The notes under the pieces are model-generated. The model was not told the DNA's origin and ran no database searches. It saw nothing but the letters and a program-made list of their open reading frames with translations. A stretch of 64,000 nt of DNA from Leucobacter chinensis (lineage in GTDB: Bacteria; Actinomycetota; Actinomycetes; Actinomycetales; Microbacteriaceae): assembly GCF_019049105.1 (NCBI RefSeq), contig NZ_JAHQZR010000001.1:62001-126000 (forward strand), in the 5' to 3' direction. Of this stretch, positions 53,350-62,458 are shown piece after piece. How positions within the stretch are numbered: the first letter of the stretch is position 1; every line of letters begins with the position of its first letter. The position numbers and the translations under genes are program-made.

Positions 53350-54765
53350 ATGCTGAAATCTGGGCCAGGGCTTGCCAAAGGCGCCACTCTCAAACGTAGT
53401 CTTGGCCTGTGGGCTATCGTGGGGCTTGGCCTCGGGTACATGACCCCAACGGTTGTTTTCGATACCTTCGGCATGGTCGCCCGCGACACGAACAACGTTG
53501 TTCCTCTCGCATACCTGGTCGCCCTGATCGTCATGATCTTCACCGCCGTGAGCTACGGCAAAATGTCGGGCGCGATTCCCAGCGCCGGCTCGGCATACAC
53601 TTACGTGCGCGAATCGATGCACCCGAACGTCGGGTTCATGGTGGGCTGGACGTCGCTGATCGACTACATGCTGCTGCCCATGGTCAACTGCCTTATCATT
53701 CGCAGCTATCTCGAGGCCATCTTCCCAGCGGTTCCGGGGTGGATCTGGGTGGTGCTGTACTGTTTGTTCGTCACCACGATCATCTACCTGACCATGCAGG
53801 GAACCTCGAACGTGAACATGATTCTGCTCGTGTTCTCGATCATCGTCATGATCGTCTTCGTCTTCATGGTCATCGTGCAGCTGCGCGGTGGTGAGGGCAT
53901 CGGCACGCTCGCGTCGGCTCAGCCCTTCTTCCACGACGGCGTCACCATGAGCGCAGTGCTCATGGGATCGACGGTCGTGTGCTTCTCGTTCATTGGCTTT
54001 GACGCTGTGACGATGTACGCCGAAGAGGCAAAAACCCCGAAGATTATGCCGCGAGCCATTCTGCTGACGGTCGTCATCGGCGGTGCGATCTTCCTCATCG
54101 CCGGCTACTTCTCGCAGCTGCGCTTTCCCGACTGGAACGTGTTCGCTCCCGGCGGCGACATGCAGTACGTCGAAGACAGCACCCTGCCGCTCATCGGCCA
54201 GGAAGTGGGCGGCAATGTGCTGCAGGCCGTGCTCACCGCCGCCGGCTTTGCTGCGACCCTCGCCTCGGGCCTGGCATCGCACGCTTCGGTATCGCGCATG
54301 CTGCTCGTCATGGGCCGCAACAACGTGCTGCCGAAGAAAGTTTTTGGGTACATCAACCCCAAGACCCACACCCCGACCTTCAACATCGTGCTCACGGGCC
54401 TCATCAGCATGCTGGCCATTGCCTTCACCCTCGAGATGATCGCTGCCTTCATTAACTACGGAGCGCTCATCGCTTTCACCGCGGTAAACCTCTCGGTCAT
54501 CGCGTGGTTTGCGGTGCGGCAGGGCCGACGCAAGACCCCGAAAGACATCTTCAAGTACATCGTCATGCCTGGTATTGGCATGGTACTCACGGGCGTGCTC
54601 TGGGCGCACCTGCACCTTGATGCACTCATCGGCGGCGTCATTTGGACGGTTCTCGGCTTCATCTACCTCCTGTACATCACCCGCTTCTTCAAGCGCAAGG
54701 TTGCTGGATTCGATGAGATTCAGCCAGTGACGGGCTACAACAAGGTTCCTATCGACACCGAATAA
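53350..54765 (+). CDS. APC-family permease, putrescine importer PuuP-like
   Basis: 471 residues with 12 hydrophobic segments. The chain follows E. coli PuuP closely: LKRSLGLWAIVGLGLGYMTP, TVVFDTFGMV, AISYGK-type AVSYGKMSGAIPSAGSAYTY, NVGFMVGWTSLIDYMLLPM, and LASGLASHASVSRMLLVMG. PuuP imports putrescine with protons. The exact substrate could be another amine or amino acid. The ATG follows TAAGGA by six bases, and that site is part of the closing stem of the leader RNA. It is a single-gene unit and a second possible polyamine uptake route beside the ABC importer at 23-27 kb. Confidence 0.85.
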   Translation: MLKSGPGLAKGATLKRSLGLWAIVGLGLGYMTPTVVFDTFGMVARDTNNVVPLAYLVALIVMIFTAVSYGKMSGAIPSAGSAYTYVRESMHPNVGFMVGWTSLIDYMLLPMVNCLIIRSYLEAIFPAVPGWIWVVLYCLFVTTIIYLTMQGTSNVNMILLVFSIIVMIVFVFMVIVQLRGGEGIGTLASAQPFFHDGVTMSAVLMGSTVVCFSFIGFDAVTMYAEEAKTPKIMPRAILLTVVIGGAIFLIAGYFSQLRFPDWNVFAPGGDMQYVEDSTLPLIGQEVGGNVLQAVLTAAGFAATLASGLASHASVSRMLLVMGRNNVLPKKVFGYINPKTHTPTFNIVLTGLISMLAIAFTLEMIAAFINYGALIAFTAVNLSVIAWFAVRQGRRKTPKDIFKYIVMPGIGMVLTGVLWAHLHLDALIGGVIWTVLGFIYLLYITRFFKRKVAGFDEIQPVTGYNKVPIDTE

Positions 54766-54788
54766 GCGCGACCCTCTCGCAGTACCTG

Positions 54789-54822
54789 GCCCCGGCTTGA
54801 ACGTTCAAGCCGGGGCTTTGTC
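54789..54822 (+). terminator. Terminator after the PuuP-like permease
   Basis: A fully self-complementary 28-base dyad centred on AACGTT (GCCCCGGCTTGAAC and complement) followed by TTTGTCGTT, 24 bases after the stop. Confidence 0.85.
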
Positions 54823-55012
54823 GTTCACGTGAGTGGGGTGATCCGCAGCAATTCTCAGCGCCTTTACAGCACTTCATGTCGAGCCTTTCAGACAACAGCA
54901 AACTACCAGCGCGGTGCCCGAAATGGGGAGTAGTGTGGCAAACGCCGCGCAGGGGCGTGGCCCGCGGCGCCAGGTGCGCAGCTGATTTCGCCCAAGCCGA
55001 AAGGATCGACCG

Positions 55013-56854
55013 ATGCCCACACCGCGGCCCCGCGTCGTCACCGTGCTCTGGCACATTCCAGAAAATATCGGTGGCATGACCTCTGCGGCGCTCACTCGTT
55101 CATCGTTGCTCGCCGAGCAGGGCTTCGACTGCGAATTCATCGTGTGCGCGCCGTTGCGAGACGCAGCGGCCGACCTCGCACGGCTTGCGGCCCACGAAGC
55201 GTTTCCTGCGGGAAGCCGCATCGTGCACCTCTGGGATATCGTTGCCGACACCCCGTGGAAGGGCGCGACGCCTGTCTCTTTCGACGAGCCTTTGCCCGCT
55301 GGGGCGACCGGTGTCGAAGAGTGGCATATTGGCGGATCAGTGCGGGTGCGAACGCGCTACGTTCCCGAGAGTTCGACGGTGCTCCAGCGGGATCACATGA
55401 GGGCCGATGGGACGGTCGCCGTGATCGACCGGCACGATACCCGCAGCCCTGGAACCCCGGGCGGCCGCAGAGTAACGCTGTGCGGGGATAACGGGAAGCC
55501 GGTGAAAAGCTGGAAGAGTATTTGGCCGCTCTATGCCGCCGCACTCGACGAATATCTTGGCGATGAACCAGCCGTGCTCTTTTTTGACAGCAAGGTGACT
55601 GCTCAGTTCGGGCAGCGCTATCGCAGGTCGAATGTTGCAACCGTGCACGTCGTGCACAACCTACACCTGGCTCCTGGCAAACGCCCACCGCTCGCCGCGT
55701 TGAACCCCAGTCGTGCGCCCATGATGCGCGAGCTCTTTCGATTCGACCGGGTGGTGTGCTCGACCGAGCAGCAACGTGATGATATTGCGGCGCTCGTGAG
55801 CCCGAGCCCGACGATTACGGTGATTCCGCCGGCGATTGGCGCTGCGGCTGAGGCGCACGCCGAGAGACGCCCAGGGCACGGGGTAGTGCTCGCGTCACTT
55901 GGCGGGCGAAAGCGCCTCGACCACCTCATTCACGCGGTGGCTCGTGCCCGAGACATCGCTCCCGAAGCCGAGATTACGCTCGATATTTTTGGTTCGGGCG
56001 ACGCCGAGGCCTCGTTGCGTGAGTGCATCAAAGCCGCAGGGCTCGATGAGGCGGTGCGCTTGCGCGGTCACCTCGCAGGGGGCAAAAGCGGGTTTGCCGA
56101 GGCGTCGTGGACGGGGCTCACGAGCACGCACGAGGGCTTCGGAATGGCTGTCGCTGAGGCAATGTCTGCCGGTTGCGTGCCTTTCGCTTACGAGGTTCCA
56201 TACGGCCCCGCTGATCTGCTCGAGTGCTTGCCCGAGAACCTCATTGCTGACGGAGACATTGATGCGCTGGCGCATCGCATCGCGAGTTTTGCCTCTGCAT
56301 CAGAACCTGAGCGCGAGGCTGCCAGAGAAGCGGTGGTGCGTGCGTCAATGGCGTACCGGCCCGTGCAACTTTCAGAGCGTTGGGCGCATCTCGTCGCGGA
56401 TCTCGCGAGCGAGCTCCCGCTGGAAGTCCCGAAGAGCGCGTCGAAGCCGGCCCCGATGCCTGCGTCGTTGAGGCTCAAGCGCAGCGACTCGAGCCTCGAT
56501 ATTCGGGCCGAGTACTGGTGGCCCAAACGGAGAGCACTGCCGGGTGTGTGTCTGGGAGTGACCGCAGCGAAGCCAGCTCTCGAGTGGCGTATGCCTGCCG
56601 AGGTGCGACGCTTACCGGGCAACCGCATTTCAGCAAGGGCAACGCTCCCTGTAAGGGGGTTTGCGGGCGGGCTCACCGCTCACGAAGCGAGCATTGTTGA
56701 AGTGTTTGGCGAGGGCCGTGCCGCTCGTCGTGAGATCGTGCACGAGGGAGTCGACCTTGCTAGTTGCGGCGCGACCGAGACGGGGGTGCGTGGCGTGCGC
56801 CGCTGGGTGAAGGCTCTCAAACGAACGCTCACTGCAGGCGTGAGGCGCGTCTAG
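55013..56854 (+). CDS. Glycosyltransferase, TagE/TarM-like (GT4)
   Basis: 613 residues. A GT-B fold covers about residues 1-470. The donor site is in TSTHEGFGMAVAEAMSAGCV, then PFAYEVPYGPADLL. The YGP segment is typical of poly(glycerol or ribitol phosphate) glucosyltransferases such as TagE and TarM, which decorate wall teichoic acid. The last 140 residues form an extra domain I cannot name, with LKRSDSSLDIRAEYWWPKRR at its start. No signal peptide or membrane helix is seen, so it is cytoplasmic. ATG preceded by AAAGGA. No other teichoic acid genes lie next to it. Confidence 0.75.
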   Translation: MPTPRPRVVTVLWHIPENIGGMTSAALTRSSLLAEQGFDCEFIVCAPLRDAAADLARLAAHEAFPAGSRIVHLWDIVADTPWKGATPVSFDEPLPAGATGVEEWHIGGSVRVRTRYVPESSTVLQRDHMRADGTVAVIDRHDTRSPGTPGGRRVTLCGDNGKPVKSWKSIWPLYAAALDEYLGDEPAVLFFDSKVTAQFGQRYRRSNVATVHVVHNLHLAPGKRPPLAALNPSRAPMMRELFRFDRVVCSTEQQRDDIAALVSPSPTITVIPPAIGAAAEAHAERRPGHGVVLASLGGRKRLDHLIHAVARARDIAPEAEITLDIFGSGDAEASLRECIKAAGLDEAVRLRGHLAGGKSGFAEASWTGLTSTHEGFGMAVAEAMSAGCVPFAYEVPYGPADLLECLPENLIADGDIDALAHRIASFASASEPEREAAREAVVRASMAYRPVQLSERWAHLVADLASELPLEVPKSASKPAPMPASLRLKRSDSSLDIRAEYWWPKRRALPGVCLGVTAAKPALEWRMPAEVRRLPGNRISARATLPVRGFAGGLTAHEASIVEVFGEGRAARREIVHEGVDLASCGATETGVRGVRRWVKALKRTLTAGVRRV

Positions 56855-57061
56855 ATTATAAACAGCAGCCGCCGGGTAGCTCGGTTAAGGTGAAGCGATG
56901 TGCGCGACGCGCGCGTACGTATCTCACCTGACCTTCAACAGCACATACGTAAATGGCCGCGAAGAACACGTAATCATCGACATCCCTACTCACGCATGAT
57001 CTGCGATGTTGCACCCTTGAAATGGCGCTTTTGCGTCAGCAGGTTTTCGATGAAAGGGAGA
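56855..57061. other. Intergenic leader before the LRR protein gene
   Basis: About 200 bases with lower GC than the surroundings and no repeat or hairpin I can support. The LRR gene's frame is open through most of it (from 56900), but the translation there is Arg/His-rich and unlike a protein start, so I treat it as untranslated. Confidence 0.5.
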
Positions 57062-58876
57062 ATGCGCGGAGTGTTAGATAGGCAGCTTTCGAAATGGCAG
57101 CGATTCCGGGGTGGACGTGCGGTCGCAGCGGCCGCGGCGGTTACTATTGCGCTGAGTGGGATGGCAGGACTTGGCGTGTCTGCCGCTTCCGCTGCTCCCA
57201 TGCTGAGCGTGGAGAACATAGGACTTGATGCCGATACCGGGCTGAATGGCCAGTTGCAGGCCGAGGCCCTGCCGCCGCTCCCCGAGGCGCGTGTAGAACG
57301 GCCAGATGACTCTGAAGTGGTCAATATGCCTGACGCGGCGCTGCGCAAGGCTGTTGCGGCGGAGGTCACTGGTGCGAACGCGAGCGGGATCACCTACCGA
57401 GATATCAGGCGTCTTCGCTCGCTCGACAGTAAGAAGTCTGGGATCTCAGACCTCACGGGACTTGAGCATGCCGAAAACTTGGCCCTGCTGAGTATTGACA
57501 ACAATAATGTCAGCTCACTCGCTCCCTTGAGTCAACTTCCTCTGCTTCGGCAACTCACCGCAAGTAGCAACCCGATCTCAGATATCACGCCGCTTGCGAC
57601 GCTGCCTCAGATCGACCTGCTCCAACTGAACTTTACCCAGGTGAGTTCGTTAGAACCTCTTCGGAACAACAAGAAGCTGCAGTGGTTGCAGGTGGCTTAC
57701 ACTGATATCGATTCCCTCGAGCCCCTCACCAACCTCACCACGATTCACACGATTTACTTCCAGAATACTGAGGTGTCTGATGTGACGCCCCTGGCGAATT
57801 TGAAGCGACTTGATACCATCAGTGCCCCGAGCACTCAGATCGCCGACATTTCTCCGCTTGCAGGACTCGAGCGACTCAGGATTTGTAACGTAAATTCCAG
57901 CCACGTCTCAGATATTACGGTTCTCGAGACATGGCCTCGGATCGCTCAGGTGGGCTTCGCGGAACAGACGATCGTTGGTGAGCCGGTTCTGGTGCCGGAG
58001 GGAGCGACGACGTTCACGAAATCTAATATCACCTCGATGTTCGGGATGCCATACGGCGAGAAACAGGTTGTTGTTGGAGGCGCAACGCCCACCGCAGACG
58101 GCGAAGGCGGTATTTGGCAAGACATAGACGATTCAACGCAAACCCTAGAAGCGAAAGTCTCCAAGCGTGTTGGGCCGACTTCGGCGCTGTTCTCGGCAAC
58201 GGTCTCGCACCGTGTAGAGCGGGCCGTCTTTACGAATGGTGACCCGGCAGATGCATACGTGGACGAACCATACGAATTTACGTTTCAGACTACTGACGGG
58301 TTTATCGGCGCACCGATGGGTGCGAGTGCAGAGCCGAACTCCTACGCACTGGTTTCTGATCTGATCCCAGGAATGACCTTCGATGCCGCTGGCGTGCTTT
58401 CTGGCACCCCGCAAACTGAGGGAGCTTTCGAGTTGGAGGTCGTTGCCACTGACCGTCACGGCAACACGCTCTCACATGTCTACGATCTCAACGTGCTCGC
58501 CGCGAAGAAAACATTTACGGTCACCTTTGACTCAACTGGCGGCACTCCGGTTGAGCCGATCATGGTTCGCGAGGGGGAACCTGTCGCAGCTCCCGCTGAG
58601 CCGACCCGGGCTGGATTCACCTTCGCTGGGTGGAGTACCGTGAAGGGGGAGGAGAACTCATACGACTTCTCTACTCCCGTGCTTGCAGATCTCGAACTGT
58701 ACGCAGTGTGGAACGCAGACGACGTCGCCCCGAATCCTGAAGACACTGACGATGCAGAGACCGAAACTCCTCACGAGCTTGTGGTAACCGGCGGTCAATT
58801 ACCGTGGCTGCCCCTGGCTGGTGGCCTGCTCGCTGCTGCTACGGGAGTCGTGTTGCTGACCCGCAAGCGGGCCTGA
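57062..58876 (+). CDS. Internalin-like leucine-rich repeat surface protein with sorting signal
   Basis: About 604 residues. A signal peptide (FRGGRAVAAAAAVTIALSGM, then ASAAP) precedes seven or eight 22-residue leucine-rich repeats of the internalin type (units such as ISDLTGLEHAENLALLSID, ISDITPLATLPQIDLLQL). An Ig/cadherin-like He_PIG domain (ISDL to GMTFDAAGVLSGTPQTEG) and an InlB B-repeat / flg_new domain (FTVTFDSTGGTPVEPIMV) follow. The C-terminus has LVVTG, a hydrophobic helix and RKRA, a sortase signal of the LxxTG type used by class E sortases. It should be anchored to the wall. The start is uncertain: ATG 57062, ATG 57050 or GTG 57071. Codon use is more AT-rich than in neighbours. 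Confidence 0.82.
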   Translation: MRGVLDRQLSKWQRFRGGRAVAAAAAVTIALSGMAGLGVSAASAAPMLSVENIGLDADTGLNGQLQAEALPPLPEARVERPDDSEVVNMPDAALRKAVAAEVTGANASGITYRDIRRLRSLDSKKSGISDLTGLEHAENLALLSIDNNNVSSLAPLSQLPLLRQLTASSNPISDITPLATLPQIDLLQLNFTQVSSLEPLRNNKKLQWLQVAYTDIDSLEPLTNLTTIHTIYFQNTEVSDVTPLANLKRLDTISAPSTQIADISPLAGLERLRICNVNSSHVSDITVLETWPRIAQVGFAEQTIVGEPVLVPEGATTFTKSNITSMFGMPYGEKQVVVGGATPTADGEGGIWQDIDDSTQTLEAKVSKRVGPTSALFSATVSHRVERAVFTNGDPADAYVDEPYEFTFQTTDGFIGAPMGASAEPNSYALVSDLIPGMTFDAAGVLSGTPQTEGAFELEVVATDRHGNTLSHVYDLNVLAAKKTFTVTFDSTGGTPVEPIMVREGEPVAAPAEPTRAGFTFAGWSTVKGEENSYDFSTPVLADLELYAVWNADDVAPNPEDTDDAETETPHELVVTGGQLPWLPLAGGLLAAATGVVLLTRKRA

Positions 58877-58963
58877 GCGCGACAGTAGCAACGCTCTGCG
58901 GCTGATAAGCCGAGCTTGGCAGGCCCTCTACGAGATGACCTCAGTACTGGCCCTGTGACCAAC

Positions 58964-59009
58964 CAGCATGAAGCCCCGGGCCACAATTGTGAACCGGGGC
59001 TTCATGCTG
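58964..59009. terminator. Bidirectional terminator between convergent genes
   Basis: A 16-bp perfect stem (CAGCATGAAGCCCCGG and complement) closes a 14-base loop that itself contains CACAATTGTG. It lies between the ends of the LRR gene and the aldehyde dehydrogenase gene and could end both. The T-run is weak on each side. Confidence 0.65.
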
Positions 59010-59098
59010 TCACGTTGCCCAACGAGATACCGGCATCCTATGTTGGGGCCTTGGCGACGTCGCTCGTGTTGAATCGAGCGCTAGAGCCTCTAGGGGCC

Positions 59099-60619
59099 CT
59101 AGCGCCAGCGCGATCCCCAGTTCTGCGATTTGCCTGCCGGCGAGATGCGCTGAGCGACACCGCGGGGGTTATCATCGCGCAGCTCTGCTGGCAGGAAGGC
59201 CGCCGCCGCATTCTGGTAGGTCACCGGGCGTTGAAAGCGGCTGATTGCGGCAGTGCCTACCGACGTGCTCGTGTCGAGCGTTGTCGCGGGCCAGGGGCCG
59301 CCGTGCGTTTGCGCCGGTGAAACAGCGACGCCGGTTGGCCAGCCGTCAAAGAGCACTCGGCCCGCCTGCAGCGTGATCGCTTCGACGAGCTCGGCTAGAG
59401 CATCGCGGTTGGCCGTTGACCCTGCTTTCTCATCGACCGAAAGATGCACGGTTCCGGTGAGATTGCCCTCGAAGAGTTCGCTCATAAGTGGGGCATAGGC
59501 CGTGCCCTCTGCTACTTCGATGAGTAGCGACATAGGGCCAAACACCTCGTGCGTGAGAGTTGCAGCGTGTTCGCGCAGCGTATCAAGTGACATTGCGACG
59601 ATGGTGGGTGTCGCCCAGCCCTGGCCCTCATCATCAAAGCGAATGCCGCCCTCGTGCACGGCGCGCACGCCCGGAGTGCTCATGATGAGCTCACGACGCT
59701 CGGCGTAGCCCTGCGCGATGCGCGGGTTGAGCAGCCGGTGTTCAGCGACCGGCGTCGCGGCGGTATTGAGCGCGGTGTCGAGACCGTGAGACTCGGGAAC
59801 AAAGACGAACCCTGGCTTGGTGCACAGCTGACCGGCCGAGCCAGACACGCTCGTGACGTAGCCCTCAGCGATGGCATCGCGGCGTTCGTTGAGCGCGGCC
59901 TGGGTGACAAATACGGGGTTGACACTGCCGAGCTCGCCGTAGAACGGAATGGGGGCGGGGCGTGACTGCGCGATATCAGCGAGGGCTCTGCCGCCAGCGA
60001 TTGAGCCGGTAAAGGCGCCACCCTTAATACGGGGATCGGTGAGCACAGCGATGCCCTCATCGAAACCGTGCACCACCTGCATGACGTGCTCGGGCATGCC
60101 GGCAGCAGCGAGCGCCTCGATCATGACCGCTGCGGTCGCATCAGAGAGTTCTGGGTGCCCCGGGTGTGCCTTCACGATGAGTGGGCAGCCGGCCGCGAGA
60201 ATCGCCGCCGAGTCGCCACCGGGAACCGAGAAGGCGAAGGGAAAGTTTGACGCTGCAAAGTTCACGACGGGGCCGAGTGGAATGTGGGTGCGGCGCAGGT
60301 CCGGGCGCACCCCGAGAGCGAAGTGCTCATCGAGCGGATCGACGCGAGCATCAAGGTATGCGCCGTCGACGACCGCGTCGGCAAACATGCGAATCTGTAC
60401 CGCCGAGCGGGTCACTTCACCACTGAGCCTTGCCTCCGAGAGTCCCGTCTCGCGCATCGCGATGGGGACGAGATCTGCGCTTGCTTCCTCGAGCGCATCG
60501 GCCACCCTGACAAGCGCCTTGGCCCTGGCTTCGGGCGTCGTGCGAGCGAAGGGAGTCGCGGCCGCTGCAGCGCGAGCGACGATCTCTTCGAGTGCGGTTG
60601 GCAGGGGCGACTGGGCCAT
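59099..60619 (-). CDS. NADP-dependent aldehyde dehydrogenase, 2,5-dioxovalerate dehydrogenase-type
   Basis: 506 residues. The sequence follows the alpha-ketoglutaric semialdehyde dehydrogenase branch: FAASNFPFAFSVPGGDSAAI near residue 125, the base Glu in PFYGELGSVNPVF near residue 230, and the nucleophile Cys in SGSAGQLCTKPGFVFVP near residue 265. Such enzymes oxidise 2,5-dioxopentanoate from sugar acid, hydroxyproline or glucarate breakdown; which route applies here is not visible, since no partner genes are adjacent. The C-terminal part EVFGPMSLLIEV is intact. It is transcribed alone. Confidence 0.85.
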   Translation of the reverse strand: MAQSPLPTALEEIVARAAAAATPFARTTPEARAKALVRVADALEEASADLVPIAMRETGLSEARLSGEVTRSAVQIRMFADAVVDGAYLDARVDPLDEHFALGVRPDLRRTHIPLGPVVNFAASNFPFAFSVPGGDSAAILAAGCPLIVKAHPGHPELSDATAAVMIEALAAAGMPEHVMQVVHGFDEGIAVLTDPRIKGGAFTGSIAGGRALADIAQSRPAPIPFYGELGSVNPVFVTQAALNERRDAIAEGYVTSVSGSAGQLCTKPGFVFVPESHGLDTALNTAATPVAEHRLLNPRIAQGYAERRELIMSTPGVRAVHEGGIRFDDEGQGWATPTIVAMSLDTLREHAATLTHEVFGPMSLLIEVAEGTAYAPLMSELFEGNLTGTVHLSVDEKAGSTANRDALAELVEAITLQAGRVLFDGWPTGVAVSPAQTHGGPWPATTLDTSTSVGTAAISRFQRPVTYQNAAAAFLPAELRDDNPRGVAQRISPAGKSQNWGSRWR

Positions 60620-60738
60620 GTGAAACTCCTTCGAAAACGGGTATCTCTATTCAACCACTTCGGTGGCTTGAACGCTCGCAAACCGCCGCTGGAGAGGCCT
60701 TGCGGTACCTGCTCGGTGAGCTTCGATACCATGGGGGT

Positions 60739-61089
60739 ATGGACATCTTGAAGGATATTTTGGTTGTACTGCATATCATCTGTTTTGCAGTGGTCTTCGG
60801 AACGACGCTTGCGCAGCTCACGAACCTGAAAAAGGGCACCGCACAGATCACGAAGGGTGCCTTCCACGGTGCCCTCGGCTTGCTCGTGACGGGGCTCGCC
60901 CTCGTCGGTATGGTCTATGCGACCGGCGGTGCGCCGAACAACGCAAAGATCGGCGCGAAGACGCTGGTGCTGCTGCTCCTCATCGTGGTCATCATGGTGA
61001 ACCGCAAGAAGGAGCGCGTCTCAGGCGGCACTCTCGGCATCATTGCTGGCCTGAGCGCCCTGAACGTCGCACTCGCCGTTATCTGGTAG
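60739..61089 (+). CDS. Small membrane protein, function unknown
   Basis: 116 residues with four hydrophobic helices (ILVVLHIICFAVVFGTTLAQL, GALGLLVTGLALVGMVYA, TLVLLLLIVVIMVNRKK, LGIIAGLSALNVALAVIW). There is no signal peptide and no motif that I recognise; homologues are annotated as hypothetical in actinobacteria. The frame extends upstream, but ATG 60739 has GGGGGT before it and begins the first helix. Its end overlaps that of the convergent cutinase-like gene by 11 bases. Confidence 0.75.
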   Translation: MDILKDILVVLHIICFAVVFGTTLAQLTNLKKGTAQITKGAFHGALGLLVTGLALVGMVYATGGAPNNAKIGAKTLVLLLLIVVIMVNRKKERVSGGTLGIIAGLSALNVALAVIW

Positions 61090-61981
61090 ACCCGTTCTTG
61101 CTCTCGTTCGGAGCTTTCGGTAACACCGATAGAACGAAGGCCGCGCCGTCTTGCTGCATCCCATTGGAGTAGTAGGCGACGTGGCCTTCTTCGTTAAGGC
61201 TCCGTTGCGACTGACAGATGAAGTCATCGGCGACGCAGAAGCTCTTTGCCCTCGTGGCGTAGTCGTCGAGCGAGCCTTCGGCGCGAGCGAGAAGACCGCT
61301 CACCTCGGGTGAGTAGTCGCCCTCACCGAAGGGATCGCTACCCACGAAGCGCGGATCAGCGTAGAGAACGATGGCGCTAATGCGCTCGCTCGCACGTTCG
61401 TCAACGACGCCGACGGTCTCGCCGATGAGCCGCCCCTCGGGCTCCTGCAAAGCCTCTCCGACCACGAGCGCACCCTGCGAATAGCCGAGTAGCACCGTCT
61501 GTTGCTCTGGGCAGAGGTCAGCTTGTTGGTTGAGTGTATCGACGAGCATGCGTACACCGACGGTCGCGCTCTCTTTAATGTTCCCGTCTGCCGGGTAATC
61601 GAGGTCGACGCGCTCAACCTCGCCCTTACGGTCACTGGCAATCTTCTTTGCGACGGGCGAGAGAAGCTGGCGTGACGATGGTTCTCCCGTGCCACGCACG
61701 GTCAGCACGAGCGAAGCAGAACAGCCAATCGGATCAACGACCGGCTCTGGCTCGACCTCGACATCGAGTTCTTCTGCCGCTTCGGCAGGTGTCGGGTCTT
61801 CGGCGACCTCGGCGAGTTGCTCTGCTGACACCTCTGGCGTCGGGGGAGTACTGCACCCAGCGACAAGAACGGCTACAGCGCCGGCAAGGCTGAGTGCGGT
61901 GGCCCGAGTACGTCGTCGCTTGGAGCTACGGCCCCGGGGATGATCAGCCGCTCGGGGGAATACTGTCGACGCTTGCGGCAT
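61079..61981 (-). CDS. Cutinase-family lipoprotein (serine esterase)
   Basis: 300 residues. A signal with basic start (SSKRRRTR) ends VLVAGCSTP, with Cys43 as the lipid site. An acidic, Pro/Glu-rich linker leads to a cutinase-type alpha/beta hydrolase. The nucleophile is in LLGYSQGALVVGEAL. The Asp is probably in SFCVADDFIC, and the His in EGHVAYYSNG. Four Cys could form two disulfides. In mycobacteria such proteins hydrolyse lipids or esters at the cell surface. The ATG overlaps the stop of the META-domain gene upstream (TAATG), so both are co-translated. Confidence 0.82.
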   Translation of the reverse strand: MPQASTVFPRAADHPRGRSSKRRRTRATALSLAGAVAVLVAGCSTPPTPEVSAEQLAEVAEDPTPAEAAEELDVEVEPEPVVDPIGCSASLVLTVRGTGEPSSRQLLSPVAKKIASDRKGEVERVDLDYPADGNIKESATVGVRMLVDTLNQQADLCPEQQTVLLGYSQGALVVGEALQEPEGRLIGETVGVVDERASERISAIVLYADPRFVGSDPFGEGDYSPEVSGLLARAEGSLDDYATRAKSFCVADDFICQSQRSLNEEGHVAYYSNGMQQDGAAFVLSVLPKAPNESKNGSTR

Positions 61982-62352
61982 TAGTTGACGATGCGGGCGA
62001 GCTTGCCAATTTCTTTATCGGCCTCGTTGAAGACGGTGAGAATCTCGCCGTCGATCGTTGCCGATTCACCCTTGGAAAGCCAATCGTCGACGCCCTCACA
62101 AAACATCATCGTTGAAGCTAGCCCGCCAAACACAATCTTGCCGCCTTCTTCGGTGTAGCTGCCCATGAGGTTGTTGCAGCCGTCGGTGCCGTGCATTGAG
62201 CCGTCGTCTTCAAAAACCAACGCCGGGCCCGTGGCATCATCTGGGGTGCCCCAGTTACCGACCACCGACTGCTCTTTGCTTCCTGCGCACGAGACGAGAG
62301 CAAAAGAGGCGAGACACAGGGCCCCTGCTGCGAGAATACGTTGTACCTTCAT
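61981..62352 (-). CDS. META domain lipoprotein
   Basis: 123 residues. The signal ends LVSCAGS with Cys22 as the lipid site. The rest is a META/HslJ-like domain: VGNWGTPDD, FEDDGSMHGTDGCNNLMGSY and LASTMMFCEG are the usual blocks. HslJ-type proteins are linked to stress or antibiotic resistance in other bacteria, but the function here is unknown. It forms a two-gene unit with the cutinase-like gene. Confidence 0.85.
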   Translation of the reverse strand: MKVQRILAAGALCLASFALVSCAGSKEQSVVGNWGTPDDATGPALVFEDDGSMHGTDGCNNLMGSYTEEGGKIVFGGLASTMMFCEGVDDWLSKGESATIDGEILTVFNEADKEIGKLARIVN

Positions 62353-62401
62353 GATCTTTACGATACTCCCTTATCTTGAATGCCCCTCGGGAGCGACTCA
62401 T

Positions 62402-62443
62402 AAAAAGGTGAGGGCCGGGGCAAAGATGCCCCGGCCCTCACCT
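62402..62443 (-). terminator. Terminator after kgd
   Basis: On the minus strand, a 17-bp perfect stem (AGGTGAGGGCCGGGGCA and complement) with a four-base loop is followed by five T residues. It begins 15 bases after the kgd stop codon. Confidence 0.92.
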
Positions 62444-62458
62444 GCCTATCGCGTGGTA

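Noticed and set aside
53347-54615. A 422-codon His/Asp/Glu-rich minus-strand frame opposite the PuuP-like permease
   Set aside because: The composition is the mirror of membrane-helix codons. There is no start context or domain.
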